From positions 1 to 64,000 of the forward strand of contig NZ_APHJ01000017.1 in the NCBI RefSeq assembly GCF_000403785.1: a DNA stretch of 64,000 nucleotides, written 5' to 3'. How positions within the stretch are numbered: position 1 is the first letter of the stretch; the number at the start of each line of letters is the position of its first letter. The notes under the pieces were generated by a model. That model was not told the DNA's origin and searched no databases. It saw only the letters and a program-made list of their open reading frames with translations. Shown one piece after another: positions 1-8,300 of this stretch. This DNA comes from Gillisia sp. CAL575. Lineage in GTDB: Bacteria; Bacteroidota; Bacteroidia; Flavobacteriales; Flavobacteriaceae. The translations under genes were made by a program, and so were the position numbers.

Positions 1-308
1 GTATTGAAGCTATTAAATGCTGCCTGCCTTACCTTTTCGTCCCACTTTGCTAATCTTATAAGTGCCGTGGTTTTATCCCTTGTTTTGTTGAATATCCAAG
101 ATAGGTTTTGGCACAATTTGTAAGCTTTTTCCAGGTCAGGATAAAGTTGAAAAAGGATCTCCGCTCTTATCGATTGGTTCTGGGTCCATTTGTTGCTTGA
201 TTTATAGAGTAGGTATCTGCTTCTGGCCAGTAATTGTTTTAGGGGGATCAAGGCTTTTTTAGTTGGGGTGGCAGAACTATGTCTATTTCCAACAATATTT
301 TGATTTCC
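1..308 (-). pseudogene. ISL3-type (ISAon1-like) transposase, C-terminal fragment
   Basis: The reverse complement is open from position 308 to the window edge and reads like the C-terminal half of an ISL3-superfamily DDE transposase: a basic SRYLLYKSSNKWT stretch, then RAEILFQLYPDLEKAY and IRLAKWDEKVRQAAFNSFN. A TAG at 309-311 cuts it off and no N-terminal catalytic part follows upstream, so it is a 5'-truncated remnant. Its 3' end lies outside the window. It marks the left side of the metal operon. The family call is by remembered motif similarity, without a search. Confidence 0.6.
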
Positions 309-826
309 CTACAATTAGTCTATTTCAATATATCGAGGAAACTTCATAGTATAAAAGACCCATAGCTCTCACTGATTTTATCTTTTCTGAAACTTGGACC
401 TATCATAAGAACACCAGTAAATATTGCTGTTTATTGGGTATTTCCGGAGCGGTCTTTTGATATTATGATTTTTCCTGTGAATTAAATTATCAGTGCGATA
501 TCTAAAAAACTTAGGTAGTGATTAACCTAAGGCATAGCAATTATAGCAATGTTAGAATCCGAGGAGTTGATGAGATTTTTACTGTACCAGATGCGTCAAA
601 AGTAGTTTGCGCCCTATGCTGTTTTTATTTAACGCTTAACTTCCCGTACGCTATAAAAACAGCACAGGATCCACGCGCAAGTTAGTTATGGTAGATATGG
701 GGACTTTTACATAAATAATCAAGATCACGCTTGTGAATTATTTTTTACATATATAATTTGTGCCTACTAAATGGAAGGCTATTTCAAGTGGGGTCAGAAA
801 TTGACCTTCCATTACAGGACTTAAAA
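309..826. other. Non-coding stretch between IS remnant and metal operon
   Basis: There is no convincing reading frame on either strand in these roughly 520 bases. The only structure I see is the long imperfect palindrome at 600-687, listed separately. The operon's last gene ends at 827, and no clear U-tailed terminator follows it on the minus strand. The stretch is probably decayed mobile DNA. Confidence 0.5.
600..687. repeat. 88-bp imperfect palindrome (attC-like or REP-like)
   Basis: Perfect inner arms GCTGTTTTTAT (618-628) and ATAAAAACAGC (653-663) enclose a 24-base loop. Outer arms AAGTAGTTTGCGC (600-612) and GCGCAAGTTAGTT (675-687) match at 10 of 13 positions. The two pairs are separated by 5 bases on the left and 11 on the right. 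This would form a long bulged hairpin, as integron attC sites or REP elements do. The integron core boxes are not in the expected places, so identity is open. Confidence 0.5.
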
Positions 827-1459
827 TTATAATGCATACTGACCTTTCAGTCTTAAATTTACTTCAACATCCTCATCACTGGTATTTCTAAAAAACCATC
901 CATGTTTTCCTTCATAAGGAGCAAAAAAAGTACCCACCATATTGTTGGAGTTGGCAATGGTGTAACTTTCAAAGTAAACTTCCTTTACCTCTTTTTCTTG
1001 CTTTACTTCCCCGTGAAAATCGAAATAGAGTATCTCCCCATTCTTGGTAGTCCATTCGTATTTCATTTTCCCATGCTTAAGCATATTTATTTTAAATTCA
1101 ATTCCTTTTCCTGCTGGTACAATGACTTTGGTTTCATCTTCCTGCAAACTTAATTGAGTAGTTGGAGGAGGATTATCGGCCTCTTTAGGTCTTTCCACAG
1201 TAGGCCCTGAACCTGCTTTTTCGAGTTTGATTATTGGAGTAGAAGTATTTGCGGCAATAACTCCTAAACTATTTGTTTCGGCTTCTTCGGGAACGTAAAG
1301 CTTGCTAAATCCCAACAGTTCTCCAGCCCCTGTAGGATCCATTCCAAATTCTGCTGGTAAAACCGCTATAACCAATAATAGCGCACCGACAAGAAGTGAG
1401 ATGATGGTCGCTTTAATGATTTTGCTTTTTTCCAATACTGGATGCTTCATTTCTGACAT
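827..1459 (-). CDS. Transmembrane anchor protein of metal-resistance operon
   Basis: This 210-residue protein has one N-terminal membrane helix (about residues 15-36, LVGALLLVIAVLPAEFG). A linker carries the LPAEFGMDPTGAGELLG motif, and a periplasmic C-terminal domain contains FDFHGE and APYEGKHGWFFRN. This set of motifs is what databases call 'transmembrane anchor protein', a family commonly found beside HupE/UreJ permeases in metal islands; its biochemical role is unknown. It is the last gene of a minus-strand run and starts 12 bases after the HupE stop, so it is almost certainly co-transcribed. The role as a partner of the permease or pump is inference. Confidence 0.75.
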   Translation of the reverse strand: MSEMKHPVLEKSKIIKATIISLLVGALLLVIAVLPAEFGMDPTGAGELLGFSKLYVPEEAETNSLGVIAANTSTPIIKLEKAGSGPTVERPKEADNPPPTTQLSLQEDETKVIVPAGKGIEFKINMLKHGKMKYEWTTKNGEILYFDFHGEVKQEKEVKEVYFESYTIANSNNMVGTFFAPYEGKHGWFFRNTSDEDVEVNLRLKGQYAL

Positions 1460-1471
1460 AATTGTATTTTT

Positions 1472-2161
1472 TTAAGATGTAAAGTAGCCTGTTAACTGGA
1501 AACCGAGCAGTAAAAACCCAGCGGCCATCAGGGCTGTATTTGTTATTGTTGAAAATTTCATAAAACTAGGTTGTCTTCTCCATACCGTGATAAGTAGCAA
1601 TACTACCGCTAAAGCAATAAATTGTCCTATTTCTACACCTATATTGAAACCAATTAAGTTTGTAAATAAGCCTTCGCGGTCGAATTTGAATTCTTGCAAT
1701 TTACTTGCAAGGCCAAAACCGTGAAATAATCCGAAGATTAAAACCGCTGCCTTTGTATTGGGTTGCTTACCAAAGAATTGCTTAAATCCGCCTAAATTAT
1801 CGAATCCTTTGTATACGATAGATAGCGCTATAATTGCATCGATTAAGTATGCATTAATGTTGATATCGGCTAAAACACCTAAAAGTAAAGTGGTACTGTG
1901 ACCAATTGTAAAAAAACTAACATATAATAGCACTTCTTTTGGTTTATATAGAAAGAATATAACACCAACTAAGAATAGTAAATGATCATAACCTGTAATC
2001 ATATGTTTTGCTCCTATATACAAAAAGGGTCCGAAGGCAACACCATTGTTTCCTAGCAAAAAGGTTTGTGTGTTTTCATCGACACCGTGCGCAAATGCGG
2101 TAGTGCAAAGTGCGCAAACGACAGTTAATACCAGAAAGGATATTATCTTTTTTATTTTCAT
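1472..2161 (-). CDS. HupE/UreJ-family metal permease
   Basis: A 229-residue membrane protein with an N-terminal signal-like helix and about six further membrane segments. The diagnostic segment GAKHMITGYDHLLFLVGV (about 50-67) carries the conserved His and GYDH residues of HupE/UreJ proteins, and FGLFHGFGLASKL (about 142-154) is the second family motif. Members import nickel or cobalt for hydrogenase or urease, but no such enzyme is present here. In this operon it sits with an RND efflux pump, so the substrate is probably the same divalent metal; direction of transport is not evident from sequence. The next gene upstream ends 54 bases away. Confidence 0.8.
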   Translation of the reverse strand: MKIKKIISFLVLTVVCALCTTAFAHGVDENTQTFLLGNNGVAFGPFLYIGAKHMITGYDHLLFLVGVIFFLYKPKEVLLYVSFFTIGHSTTLLLGVLADININAYLIDAIIALSIVYKGFDNLGGFKQFFGKQPNTKAAVLIFGLFHGFGLASKLQEFKFDREGLFTNLIGFNIGVEIGQFIALAVVLLLITVWRRQPSFMKFSTITNTALMAAGFLLLGFQLTGYFTS

Positions 2162-2214
2162 AATAAATTAGATTTAATCCCATTGCAACTTGATGCACAA
2201 TGGGATTTTAATTA

Positions 2215-2430
2215 TTAATGTGCGTGCCCGTGGGATTTAACCTGCTCTAAACTATCCATTTTCATTTTGCGGGCCATTTGGATGCTATCCTGCGTACTCA
2301 TCATTTCCACATTGTTGTCTCTATTAACATTTTCTTGGACATTTGGAGTAGCTTCCTCCTTTTTTGTTTCCTTGCAAGATGCGAATAGGGTTGTCAATGC
2401 AACTGCTGTAATAAAAAATACTCTTTTCAT
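2215..2430 (-). CDS. Small His-tailed lipoprotein
   Basis: A 71-residue protein with a lipoprotein signal peptide: hydrophobic residues 4-17, then FASCKE with the lipobox cysteine at about residue 19. The mature part is short, hydrophilic and Asn/Met/Gln-rich and ends in SHGHAH, a small histidine cluster able to bind metal. The position between HupE and the 2Fe-2S protein in a metal operon fits a periplasmic metal-binding or sensing accessory, but this is inferred from context. No family was recognised. Confidence 0.6.
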   Translation of the reverse strand: MKRVFFITAVALTTLFASCKETKKEEATPNVQENVNRDNNVEMMSTQDSIQMARKMKMDSLEQVKSHGHAH

Positions 2431-2501
2431 AATTTATTGATTTTTGATATTAGTGTTTAAAATTTGTTAATCTATGTTCCTTAATTTGATTACATAAAAA
2501 T

Positions 2502-2759
2502 CTAATTGGATTTTTTATTTAGAATATACCTCTTAAAGATTGTTCCTAAATCTTTTTCCGAAAACCATATATCGCTTGGATGAAGATGAAGTACAGGAGC
2601 CTGTTGGCATCTATCGTTGCAATCCATTTTATCAACTTCAATTTTATCTTTCAAGTTATATTTCTTTATATAGTATTCTAAACGCTTTCCTTTTTTCTTT
2701 CGGCAGTTTGCACCGTTACACTGATAAATGACGGGTTTATTATTGTTAGAATCTTCCAT
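2502..2759 (-). CDS. Thioredoxin-like [2Fe-2S] ferredoxin domain protein
   Basis: An 85-residue cytoplasmic protein with four cysteines in the pattern of the NuoE-like thioredoxin-fold ferredoxins: C14 and C19 (YQCNGANCRKKKG), then C46 and C50 (MDCNDRCQQAPVL). A stand-alone domain of this size probably binds one [2Fe-2S] cluster and could act as a small electron carrier or redox sensor. It lies in the metal operon between the MFS exporter and the lipoprotein, each about 60-70 bases away. A role in metal or redox sensing is inference. Confidence 0.65.
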   Translation of the reverse strand: MEDSNNNKPVIYQCNGANCRKKKGKRLEYYIKKYNLKDKIEVDKMDCNDRCQQAPVLHLHPSDIWFSEKDLGTIFKRYILNKKSN

Positions 2760-2817
2760 AATGCTATTGTTTATCGTGAATACTCATTTTTTTGTTGCTA
2801 CATTTTTTATAGGAATA

Positions 2818-4089
2818 TTAATGTATAATTGCCTTTGATTTTATTTGATCTGAATTTCTAACATTTTCTTTTGGTCTAAGAAACAGAAAAACAATTATAA
2901 GTAAGGACAGCGTAATAATTCCACCATATAGAAATTCTTTTTCAGGGAAGTAAGTTCCCAAAAATCCGGCTATGGGATATGCGAATGCCCACCATAGATG
3001 TGAAAAGGCAAAATGGGAGCCATATACTTTCCCCTGTTCACTATCTGGAATATTTTCTCCAATAAGTGTTTCTGAAGGTATTTCTGCAAGACTTTGTCCC
3101 AAACCAGCAAAGATCCAAAAGACAAAGAGCAGGGAAAAATTCAGGTAATTTGCGGCACTAATTGCTAGACCCAATACTAATGCTCCCAATACTAAGGAAA
3201 CCTGCCTCGATTTAGATTTATCTATAGCACCAGAAATGAAAGCAGCGACTGTTGCACCAATACCGAAGGCAGCCATAATTAAGCCATAATCTTTATCGGT
3301 AAGATCTAATCCACTTTTTACAAGTATAATGGTATTCACCAATATAAAAGCTCCGGCCATCGCTGTTACCAGTTCTATGAAAAGCGCAAAACGTATGTAT
3401 TTGTTTTGAAACAAAAGTCTGATGCCCTTGGTTACATCTTGCCAAGTTGTAGGCTTTTCTTTTGAAAGCTCTTCCTTCGGAGCATTCAAGAAATCTTTTG
3501 GAAGGGTTAATAGCAATATACCCGCGACAATAAATGTTGCCGCATCAATCAGAAAAATTTCTCTCGCACCCAACCAGACTGCAAGTATACCCGCTAATCC
3601 TGGTCCTAAAACCCCTAATAATTGATAAGTGGCAGCCGATAGACCAATAGCTTGCCGATATAATTTCTTGTCAACTATCTGTGGAATAATAGACCTGTAA
3701 GTTGGGCTAAAAAAAGCATTGAAAACATTCATAAGAAATACCAAAACATAAATTTGCCATTCGGCGGTAATGAATGGTAACATTGCAACAAGACCCATCC
3801 TAATAAAATGAGTCGTGTACAATATTTTTTTTCGGTCTATCCGGTCTGCTAGTACACCTGCAAAAGGTGAAAAGATGATAAAGGCTGTTACCCGCAATGT
3901 GAGTGCCGTAGCCAAAATTAAAGCTGCCCTTCCTTCCCCAAATTGATAGGCTAATAATGCCAATCCAACCCAAGTAAAGGCATCACCCAACAGGCTAATG
4001 GTCTGTGCGAGATACACTTTCGCAAACAACTTATTTTGCAGAGCCTGAAAGGGTTCTGTTAATCTGGATATTACCTTGTCAATTTTCAT
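2818..4089 (-). CDS. MFS exporter (EntS/MFS_3-like)
   Basis: A 423-residue protein with about 12 membrane helices. The loop FAGVLADRIDRKKIL (about residues 76-90) is the major-facilitator motif A, and the N-terminal QALQNKLFAKVYLAQTISLLGDAF region resembles the MFS_3 group of drug, siderophore and metal exporters. It sits 33 bases downstream of the periplasmic adaptor gene and upstream of the 2Fe-2S gene on the same strand, so it is part of the metal operon. Substrate is unknown; an efflux role fits the neighbours. Confidence 0.75.
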   Translation of the reverse strand: MKIDKVISRLTEPFQALQNKLFAKVYLAQTISLLGDAFTWVGLALLAYQFGEGRAALILATALTLRVTAFIIFSPFAGVLADRIDRKKILYTTHFIRMGLVAMLPFITAEWQIYVLVFLMNVFNAFFSPTYRSIIPQIVDKKLYRQAIGLSAATYQLLGVLGPGLAGILAVWLGAREIFLIDAATFIVAGILLLTLPKDFLNAPKEELSKEKPTTWQDVTKGIRLLFQNKYIRFALFIELVTAMAGAFILVNTIILVKSGLDLTDKDYGLIMAAFGIGATVAAFISGAIDKSKSRQVSLVLGALVLGLAISAANYLNFSLLFVFWIFAGLGQSLAEIPSETLIGENIPDSEQGKVYGSHFAFSHLWWAFAYPIAGFLGTYFPEKEFLYGGIITLSLLIIVFLFLRPKENVRNSDQIKSKAIIH

Positions 4090-4122
4090 CTTGGTATTAC
4101 AAAATTATTTTTTAAATTAAAA

Positions 4123-5322
4123 CTATTCCTCTTCTTCAGAATTTCGCAAAGCAGACAAGATGGAATAAGCGTTTTTTACCACCGGCTTAAAATTGTTAAT
4201 ATCAAAACTTTCTGCAAAAGTTATAGCTGTATAGCCTTCCTGTTCAATTCCTTTTTTAACCTGTTCCAATATAAATTTATAACCACCTTCAGTTTCTTCG
4301 GTCTGAAGGATTACAAAATCTTTTCCTTCGTATTGGACGATAGCTTCAGAGGCAATTGCATTTTGCTTATTTGTACCGCTTTCTAACCAAGCCTTTACAT
4401 ACATACCAGGCAAAAGGCCTTTCTCGTCCCCTTCATTTATGTGGCAATGAACCGGCGTCATACGATCTTTCCCAGTCGCTTTTCCTATTAAGAAAACTTC
4501 AGCAGTACGATTAAACGTATTGTCATTGGAAAGGGAAAATTTAACGGTTTGGCCCACTTCTATATTCCCTAAATCCTTTTCAAAAGCATTCAATGCCAAA
4601 TGAACATCGTTTAAATTAACTAGTTCAAATAGAACATCCTGTGGCGATACATAATCCCCAATATTTACATTGCTTGCCTTCACAAAACCTGTAATTGGGG
4701 CATAAAGGTTTGCAGTTCGCGATATATTGCCGTTTTGTACAGAATTCTTACTGATACCCGCAAGCGCAAGTTGTTGTTCATATGCCTTAACCCGCCCTTG
4801 TGTTATTCTATAATCTGAAGAAACCTGTTGAAACGTTTTTGCTGAATTTATGTCTTCTTCCCTCAATTGTTTCTGGCGTTTGTATTCTTCTTCAAGAAAT
4901 TGGAGTTTGCTTAAACTTTCTAAATAATCCTGTTGGATTTGGATAAATTCAGGATTTTCAATCGTGGCCAAGACTTGCCCTTTTTTGATCTCTTCACCAG
5001 GTAGTTTCCCGGCAGTTTTTAAATAACCTCCTAAGGGTGCAGATACAGAAGCCATACTTTCAGGCTCTACATCAATGACTCCATTCAGTTTAATAATATT
5101 ACTAAGATTTCTCATTTCAATCTCCCCGGTTTCAATTCCGGCCAGATTGTATTGGTCTTTGGTAAAAGTGATCTGTTTGGATCCGTTTGCAACTGGTTGT
5201 TCTTTTTTTATCGAAGTTTCTTCGGAAGATTCCATTTTTTCGGAATCCTTGTTGCCACAAGCCACTATGAATAGGGTAGATAAAATGAGCAGCGATATTT
5301 TTGTTCTAAATTGAATTTTCAT
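4123..5322 (-). CDS. RND efflux periplasmic adaptor (CzcB/CusB type)
   Basis: A 399-residue membrane-fusion protein. The N-terminal signal ILSTLFIVACGNKD has a lipobox cysteine at about residue 22, so the mature protein is a lipoprotein tethered to the inner membrane. The body has a lipoyl half-motif (VSAPLGGYLKTAGKLPGEEIKKG), a coiled-coil hairpin (about 130-190), the returning LYAPITGFVKASNVNIGDYV half, and a beta-barrel with a PVHCH patch that could bind metal. It links the pump to the outer-membrane channel. It lies 30 bases downstream of the pump gene. Confidence 0.88.
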   Translation of the reverse strand: MKIQFRTKISLLILSTLFIVACGNKDSEKMESSEETSIKKEQPVANGSKQITFTKDQYNLAGIETGEIEMRNLSNIIKLNGVIDVEPESMASVSAPLGGYLKTAGKLPGEEIKKGQVLATIENPEFIQIQQDYLESLSKLQFLEEEYKRQKQLREEDINSAKTFQQVSSDYRITQGRVKAYEQQLALAGISKNSVQNGNISRTANLYAPITGFVKASNVNIGDYVSPQDVLFELVNLNDVHLALNAFEKDLGNIEVGQTVKFSLSNDNTFNRTAEVFLIGKATGKDRMTPVHCHINEGDEKGLLPGMYVKAWLESGTNKQNAIASEAIVQYEGKDFVILQTEETEGGYKFILEQVKKGIEQEGYTAITFAESFDINNFKPVVKNAYSILSALRNSEEEE

Positions 5323-5352
5323 TTTTATATATTTTAATGTGAAATCACTTTT

Positions 5353-8300
5353 TTACAAGCCCAATAAGGCTTCGATTACTATGATAGACTGGTTATATTG
5401 ATAAAGTGTGTTTAAATAATCTGTTTGAATACTATTCGCCAAAGTGAGGTTTTGCAGGTATTGCGTGTAAGAAGCATCTCCACTTTTAAAGCTCTTTTCT
5501 GAATTGTTAATAATAAGTTCCGCCTGTGGCAGCGCTTCATTTTGATAGTAGCTCAAAGTTCCCTGAAGTTTGTAATATTCTTGTAGCAAATTTTGTAGTT
5601 CCCCTTGTAACTGGGTTTGGTTCAACTCAATTCGAGATTGGGCGATATCCTCTTCAATTTTTGCTGCCTTGATCTTGGAACGATGCCCCCCAGGAAAAAT
5701 GGGAATTGCAATCCCTACCTGAAAGGATGAAAACAATTCATCATCATTAAAATTTTGGTTTGCTAACCCGCTACTTTGAGCACCATTAAAGGTTTGATTA
5801 TTATAACCGAACATAATATCTGGTAAAACTTTGTTCCTTTCCACATTGGTCTCCCGTTTTCTTACCTCCAACTGTTGCTTTAAATAGGCGAACAACGGGC
5901 TTTGTTCTACAGATTGACTTTCAATATCGAAATTTATCTCACGAGGGATTAATTCAATGGATTTAACACTAATATTCTCCTTAGTGTTCAAGACTACTTG
6001 TAGTCGGTTTTGTGCGATTCTCAAATCGGCTTCGTTCTGTTGAAGCTTATTTTTTATTTGCATCGATTGAGCTGCTGAGGTTACACTTTCCAGTCTTGTG
6101 GATTCTCCAGTTTTATAACGCATCAAGCTTGATCTATCAAGATTATCGTACAGGCTATCTTGACGCTGCAACAAGTGTTTATTCTCCATTAAGAACAAAG
6201 ACCTCAAATAGGCAGCTTTTACATCAGCAATCAGTTCATTTTCTTGTATAACTTTAAGTTGTTCACTACTATTGACCTTGGCTTTTGCCAGCTTGAACTG
6301 ACTGGTGTAAACTGTAGGAAAATTGATTCGTTGCGTAACTCCATAAAGATTATCTTTTACCGCAGGCGTATTAAATTCGCCGCCTGAGTAGGAAAATTCT
6401 GTTTTAGGAATACTTATCGCTCCATACTTTCCTGTTTCTTCAACATCTATTTCATATTGTGCAATCTTAATTCGGTTATTGTTCTTAAGTGCAATTTCAA
6501 TAGCCTCAGGTAATGTAAGTTCACGCTCTTGCAGCTGACTTGTTTCTTGTGCCTGAAGTTGCATCGCCGGAAAGAATAAACCACCAATCACGATTAAAGT
6601 GGTAGCTATTTTCTTTCTTCTAAAATTGAATTTGACTTTGCCTTCAGTAAAATAGATATATAGGACTGGTAGTACAATCAGAGTTAATGCAGTAGCCGTA
6701 ATTAAACCACCTATAACTACGGTAGCCAATGGTCGTTGTACTTCTGCTCCTGAGGAACTTGATATCGCCATAGGCAAAAATCCTAATGCAGCTACGGTAG
6801 CAGTCATCAATACCGGTCTTAGTCTCAAGCGCGTTCCTTGGAGAACACGATCATAAATATCTTTTACGCCTTCTTTTTCCAGTCTATTGAATTCTGCAAC
6901 CAATACGATTCCATTTAAAACGGCCACACCAAATAAGGCAATAAATCCGATTCCAGCCGAAATACTGAATGGTAAGTCTCTTATGATTAGTGCAAAAACA
7001 CCTCCAATCGCAGATAAAGGGATTGCCGTAAAAATGAGCAAGCTTTGTTTTATTGAACCAAAAGCAAAATAAAGCAAAATTAAAATCAGCAACAAGGCTA
7101 CTGGCAAAGCGATCATTAATCTTTGATTCGCCTCTTGCAGGTTTTGAAATTGACCGCCATAGGTTATATAATAACCTGCAGGCATATCAACATTCGAAGC
7201 CATAATTTGCTTGATATCCTCGATGATACTTTGAACATCTCTGTCACGTACATTGAAACCAACCATAATTCGACGTTTTGCATTATCTCGCTGAATTTGT
7301 ACAGGTCCGGGTTCAAATGAAACGCTGGCTACCTCACTAAGTGGGATTTGCCTGCCCTCTGGGGTGCTCACATATAAATTCTGCACATCGGTAATATCGG
7401 TTCGGTAATCCTTGTCCATTCGCACAACAAGATCAAAACGACGCTCATCTTCATAAACCAATCCGGCAGATCTCCCTGCAAATGCCGTTTCTATAGCGTT
7501 ATTGATATCTTCTACGTTCATACCATATTGTGCAATTTTATCGCGGTTCATTTTAATATTGATCTGTGGTAATCCAGTCACTTCCTCAACATATAAATCT
7601 GCAATTCCTTCTACAGATTTTATTTTGCTTCCAACATTACTAGCCAGATCAGAAAGAATATCAAGGTCTTCGCCATAAATTTTAATTACTACATCCTGTT
7701 TTGCACCAGTCAAAAGTTCATTGAAACGCATTTGTATGGGCTGTTGAAAGCTAAAAGTAGCATTAGGGATTATTGACAGGGATTCTTTCATCTCTGCTGC
7801 CAGTTCTTCTCTTCCGCCAGCTTTAGTCCATTCAGATTTTGGACTCAAAATAACCATCATATCTCCTGCTTCAATAGGCATAGGATCCGTTGGTATTTCT
7901 CCTGAACCGATTTTGTTCACAACTTGCAATACTTCATCTGGATATTCATTTAATAATATGGTCTGTGCTTTTTGAGAAACATCAATCATCTGGTCGATAG
8001 AACTTCCAACAGGAACTCGTGTCTCTACTGCAAAATCCCCTTCGTCCAATTGGGGAATAAACTCGCCCCCCATATTGGCAAATACTACTAGTGTAATAGC
8101 AAATAATCCTATTGCCAATCCAAGTACCACAAGCTTTGCGCGAAGGGCGGCTTCTATAATAGGTTGATAAATGCGCTGAAAGAAATCCATCATTTTATCG
8201 GAAATATTCCTTTTATGCTCTGTTTTACGACCTAGTGCAAGGGCAGACATCATCGGTACATAAGTAAGAGATAAAATCAATGCACCTAAAATAGCGAAAG

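Noticed and set aside
600-687. Integron attC site
   Set aside because: The palindrome is attC-like in size, but the GTTRRRY and RYYYAAC boxes are not at the arms' ends, and no integron integrase or cassette array is seen.
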